Source: Sphingopyxis solisilvae (GTDB lineage Bacteria > Pseudomonadota > Alphaproteobacteria > Sphingomonadales > Sphingomonadaceae). From it: DNA of 64,000 nucleotides. Of this stretch, positions 61,526-64,000 are shown piece by piece. The translations under genes and the position numbers were made by a program. Numbering within the stretch: the stretch's first letter is position 1; each line of letters starts with the position of its first letter. The stretch is taken from the NCBI RefSeq assembly GCF_015475875.1, contig NZ_JADKYM010000002.1, positions 124,001 to 188,000 on the forward strand, written 5' to 3'. The notes beneath the pieces are model-generated. The model had not been told where the DNA came from. It did no database searches and saw nothing but the letters and a program-made list of their open reading frames with translations.

Positions 61526-62219
61526 CTTTGTCCCAATCGAGTCGCCAGCGCGTTCCAGCAGGGCCGCTACGCCAGCGCAGCAGTTCAAGGTCGAAGGCCG
61601 GGGCGCCGGGGGCGTTGGCTTCGAGTGCGCGCGACGGTGCGGCGACGATATTCCAGCGCGTTTCGGCGACGCTTGGCGTCGGCACGGCATTCAGGCGGAG
61701 CATCAGCAGCGTCGTCCCCGCATCGCGCGCGCCGAGCGCCAGTCGGCGCCCCGCGGTCAGGTCGAGCAGCGGGAATTTGCCCCAGCTTTCGACAATCACC
61801 GCCGCCGATCCGGCGCAGCGTACAGCGTCGTTGGCGCAGGCGAGCAGCATTTTGGGGTCGGCGGTCTCGACAAGAAGAAGCCGGTCGGGGTCGCCGCCGA
61901 GTTCGGCGATGCCGGGGGCATAGATATGCCCGGTGCGGCGTCCGGCGTCGACGGTGCGCAACCACAGCAGCGGTGCCTTGCCCGGGGTTCGCAGCGCGAG
62001 CAATGCTGCAAAGGCCGCAGCACTAGACGCGTCGAGCGCGTCGGCGGCAAAAAACTCGTGCGTGCGCCCGATTGCCAGCCCGCCGCCGAGCGCCGCATCG
62101 AATGCGTCATGCCCCGTCGCCAGCCAACCCTCGGCCGGGCGGCTTTCGGGGCCACCGGTGGCGGCCAGCCGGGCGATGCGTTGGCGCAGCCCGGCGAGAG
62201 GTTGAGACGACTCGCGCAT
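61431..62219 (-). CDS. imuA: Translesion synthesis accessory protein ImuA
   Basis: A 262-aa RecA-superfamily-like protein. LATGHDAFDAALGGGLAIGR plus THEFFAADALDASSAAAFAA is the ImuA N-terminal block. The middle includes VIVESWGKFPLLDLTAGRRL and RDAGTTLLMLRLNA, and the C-terminal WRLDWDKDEQAFRNAAL is also typical. It overlaps imuB by 95 bp, longer than any other overlap in the window. The start ATG lies only 5 bp from the LexA box. Confidence 0.92.
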   Translation of the reverse strand: MRESSQPLAGLRQRIARLAATGGPESRPAEGWLATGHDAFDAALGGGLAIGRTHEFFAADALDASSAAAFAALLALRTPGKAPLLWLRTVDAGRRTGHIYAPGIAELGGDPDRLLLVETADPKMLLACANDAVRCAGSAAVIVESWGKFPLLDLTAGRRLALGARDAGTTLLMLRLNAVPTPSVAETRWNIVAAPSRALEANAPGAPAFDLELLRWRSGPAGTRWRLDWDKDEQAFRNAALSGAVLPLAARRTVHPLGAEAA

Positions 62220-62223
62220 ATAT

Positions 62224-62238
62224 GTTCCTGATTTGTTC
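62224..62238 (-). promoter_or_regulatory. LexA (SOS) box of imuA-imuB-dnaE2
   Basis: GTTC-CTGATTT-GTTC, a perfect alphaproteobacterial GTTC-N7-GTTC direct repeat, 5 bp before the imuA ATG. LexA bound here would cover the start of transcription. Confidence 0.88.
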
Positions 62239-62291
62239 TATTAGCGCGCGAGCGAGGGGGGATGTCAAGGCGTCCAGCGTTTAGTCGATTT

Positions 62292-62438
62292 ATCTCACGC
62301 AAAGGCGCAAAGGCGCGAAGAAGGGATTTCGGGCGGATAGGCCCAGTATCTCTCTTGTCTGAAAGCAGATCATTTGGTCATGGTGCCGCTTTGCGGCCAG
62401 TGCCAATCTCTTCGCGTCTTTGCGCCTTTGCGTGAGAT
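62292..62438. repeat. Inverted repeat flanking the efflux/imuA intergenic space
   Basis: Two 30-bp arms (62292-62321 and 62409-62438) containing TCTCACGCAAAGGCGCAAAG are complementary with one mismatch. They enclose 87 bp with no visible gene. The sequence resembles a dispersed unit common in sphingomonads. It lies between the efflux lipoprotein stop (62442) and imuA. Confidence 0.85.
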
Positions 62439-62441
62439 TAT

Positions 62442-63848
62442 CTAGCGCGCCGTCGCGTTGCCCCCCGCACCGCTATCGCCACCCAGCGCACGGAACAGCG
62501 CGATGCGCGTCTGGACGAGCAGCAGCTGGGTCGCGATCTCGCTGCGCCGCGCCGCATAGAGGCTGCGCTGCGCGTCGAGACTGGCGAGAAAGCTGTCGAT
62601 CCCACCCTTGTAGCGGGCATCGGTGAGCGTCGCAGTGTCCGCGGCGGCGGCGGTGTTCGCGGCGGCGGCGCGCGCGCGTTCGGCGATCGTGCCCTGCACC
62701 GCAAGCGCATCGGCGACCTCGCGAAACGCCGTCTGGATCGCACCTTCATAGCTTGCGAGCGCGGCATCGCGCTGCGCCTCGCTCACCGCCACCCCGGCGC
62801 GGCGGCCGCCGGCGTCGAAAATCGGCGCGGTCACGTCGCCGCCCGCCGACCAGCTGAACGATCCGCTGTCGAACAGGCTGGACAGCGCATCGCTGGCAAA
62901 GCCGAGCAGCCCGGTCAGCGAAATCGACGGAAACAGGCGCGCGCGCGCCACCCCGATGTCGGCATTGGCGGCGCGCAGGCCATATTCGGCCTCGATCACG
63001 TCGGGACGGCGGAGCAGGATCTGCGAACTCACGCCCGCCGGAACCGGCGCAATCGCGGGCGTTACCTCGGCAAGCCCGGCGGGCAGCAGCGCGCGGTCGA
63101 CATCGCCGCCGACGAGCAGGCGGATGAGGTTTTCGTCCTGCGCGATCGCCGTCCTTTGCTGCGCGATCGCATCTTCGGCGGTCGCGAGAATCTGTTCGGC
63201 CTGGCGCAGGTCGGTGCGCGGCGCCACCCCGCCGTCGAGCCGCGCCTGCGTCAGTCGCACACTCTCGCGCGCATTGGCGGCGGTGTCTTCGGCGATCTGC
63301 AGCAGGTCGCGGTCGGCGCCATAGGTCGCCCAGGCGTCGGCAAGGCTGGCGATCAGCGCCAGCCGCACGGTGCGGGCCGCCGCTTCGGTGCCGAGCGCGC
63401 GGTTGCGGTCGGCTTCGGTCGCATTGGCGAGCTTGCCGAACAGGTCGAGTTCGAACGCGCTGATGCCGCCGCGCAGGGAAAAATCCCCGCGGCCGTTGCC
63501 GTCGCCGCTGCCATCCGAATAGCCTGCTCCGGCATTGATCCCGACGGCCGGAAATTGTTCCGCGCGGGTCACGCGTGTGCGCGCGCGCGCCGCCGCGACA
63601 TTGGCATAGGCGACGCGCAGGTCGCGATTGTTCGCCAATGCCTGTTCGGTGAGCGACTGGAGTCTCGGGTCGGTCAAAATGCTCTGGTAGGAAAGGATCG
63701 GCAGCGCCGCCTCGCTTTGCAGCAGATAGGCGTCGCCGACCGGCCAGCTTTGCGGCACCGGCGGCGTGGGCAGCACCGTCTTGGGTGCGAGCGAACAGGC
63801 GCCGAGCAGCAAGGGGCCGAAGGCGAGGAACGCGCGGAGGCGGATCAT
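62442..63848 (-). CDS. RND efflux outer membrane lipoprotein (NodT/OprM family)
   Basis: A 468-aa outer-membrane factor. A lipoprotein signal ends LLLGAC (Cys18). Two repeats of the TolC-like domain are seen: NNRDLRVAYANVAAARARTR through LFGKLANATEADRNRALGTE, and RRPDVIEAEYGLRAANADIG plus VARARLFPSISLTGLLGFAS. A C-terminal coiled coil is present (SYEGAIQTAFREVADAL). It forms the exit duct of a tripartite pump. The start overlaps the stop of the inner-membrane transporter gene (ATGA), whose fragment is at the window edge. Confidence 0.94.
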   Translation of the reverse strand: MIRLRAFLAFGPLLLGACSLAPKTVLPTPPVPQSWPVGDAYLLQSEAALPILSYQSILTDPRLQSLTEQALANNRDLRVAYANVAAARARTRVTRAEQFPAVGINAGAGYSDGSGDGNGRGDFSLRGGISAFELDLFGKLANATEADRNRALGTEAAARTVRLALIASLADAWATYGADRDLLQIAEDTAANARESVRLTQARLDGGVAPRTDLRQAEQILATAEDAIAQQRTAIAQDENLIRLLVGGDVDRALLPAGLAEVTPAIAPVPAGVSSQILLRRPDVIEAEYGLRAANADIGVARARLFPSISLTGLLGFASDALSSLFDSGSFSWSAGGDVTAPIFDAGGRRAGVAVSEAQRDAALASYEGAIQTAFREVADALAVQGTIAERARAAAANTAAAADTATLTDARYKGGIDSFLASLDAQRSLYAARRSEIATQLLLVQTRIALFRALGGDSGAGGNATAR

Positions 63849-64000
63849 GCCGGCACCTCGGCGGCTCCGTCCTTGCCCTTGCCGAAGCGGGCCCGTGCGG
63901 CGGCGATGCCGTCGCGTACGCCGCGGCGGACGAGGACGAAAAACAGCGGAATGAAAAAGATCGCGAGCAGGGTCGCGGTCAACATCCCGCCGATCACCGA
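63845..64000 (-). CDS. RND efflux inner-membrane transporter, C-terminal fragment
   Basis: Only the last 51 codons are in the window. SVIGGMLTATLLAIFFIPLF plus FVLVRRGVRD is the last transmembrane helix region of HAE1-type hydrophobic/amphiphilic RND transporters (AcrB-like), followed by a Gly/Lys/Ala tail. The stop overlaps the outer-membrane lipoprotein ATG by four bases, so the pump genes form one operon. The adaptor gene would be expected further to the right. Confidence 0.88.
   Translation of the reverse strand, partial: SVIGGMLTATLLAIFFIPLFFVLVRRGVRDGIAAARARFGKGKDGAAEVPA

Overview
The window is about 64 kb of high-GC (roughly two-thirds G+C) DNA from an alphaproteobacterium, most probably a sphingomonad of the Sphingopyxis/Sphingomonas type. 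This is inferred from gene content and gene style (a Mic60-like gene behind hemCD, ftsEX-ydcF-plsC, alpha-type imuA-imuB-dnaE2 behind a GTTC-N7-GTTC LexA box, a TonB-dependent receptor, sphingomonad-style palindromic repeats), not from a database search. No phage, insertion sequence, CRISPR array or rRNA was seen. One tRNA gene, Arg(CCG), is present. Genes are tightly packed with many 1-11 bp overlaps, and no stretch over 300 bp lacks a gene.

Left third (1-25.4 kb), housekeeping and catabolic genes. The 5' end of tsaD diverges from hemC-hemD and a mitofilin-like membrane protein. Then come glutaryl-CoA dehydrogenase with an overlapping family III CoA-transferase (glutarate/lysine degradation), a TonB-dependent receptor divergent from a TetR regulator with a palindromic operator candidate, a DUF1993 protein, metXW divergent from hisC-tyrC, ftsE-ftsX-ydcF-plsC, a zinc-ribbon membrane protein, a YeiH-type transporter and tRNA-Arg. 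An Lrp-type regulator diverges from an orphan IlvM-like ACT protein and leads a three-gene cluster of mesaconyl-CoA isomerase/transferase (Mct-like), thiolase and methylsuccinyl-CoA dehydrogenase (Mcd). This is an unusual mix of 3-hydroxypropionate-cycle and ethylmalonyl-CoA-pathway functions. A small cassette of unknown function follows: an HTH protein with a C-terminal membrane anchor, a 126-aa protein, a four-helix membrane protein and a MarR-like regulator.

Middle (25.4-56.5 kb), a nearly complete flagellar regulon: fliA-flhA-lytic transglycosylase-flgN-flgM and flgA on the minus strand; flgBCDEFGHIJKL, motAB and a sigma-54 activator on the plus strand; then fliS, fliD, flhB, fliRQPONMLKJIHGFE on the minus strand and fliC on the plus strand. 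The sequence shows a two-tier promoter scheme. Sigma-54 -24/-12 sites (TGGCAC-N5-TTGC) precede flgB, flgA, the transglycosylase-flhA-fliA unit and fliE. Sigma-28-like sites (CTTAA-N15-xxCGTTAx) precede fliC, fliDS, motAB and flgMN. FliA is therefore made within the sigma-54 tier and its anti-sigma factor FlgM within the sigma-28 tier. Several parts are reduced: FlgD (97 aa), FlgE (275 aa), FliC (272 aa), and FlgJ without its muramidase domain. No flhF/flhG genes lie beside flhA-fliA.

Right end (56.7-64 kb): the SOS mutagenesis cassette imuA-imuB-dnaE2 with a LexA box just before imuA, then the outer-membrane lipoprotein of an RND efflux pump and the last 51 codons of its inner-membrane transporter. 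Four large palindromic repeat elements lie between transcription units, three of them at convergent gene ends.
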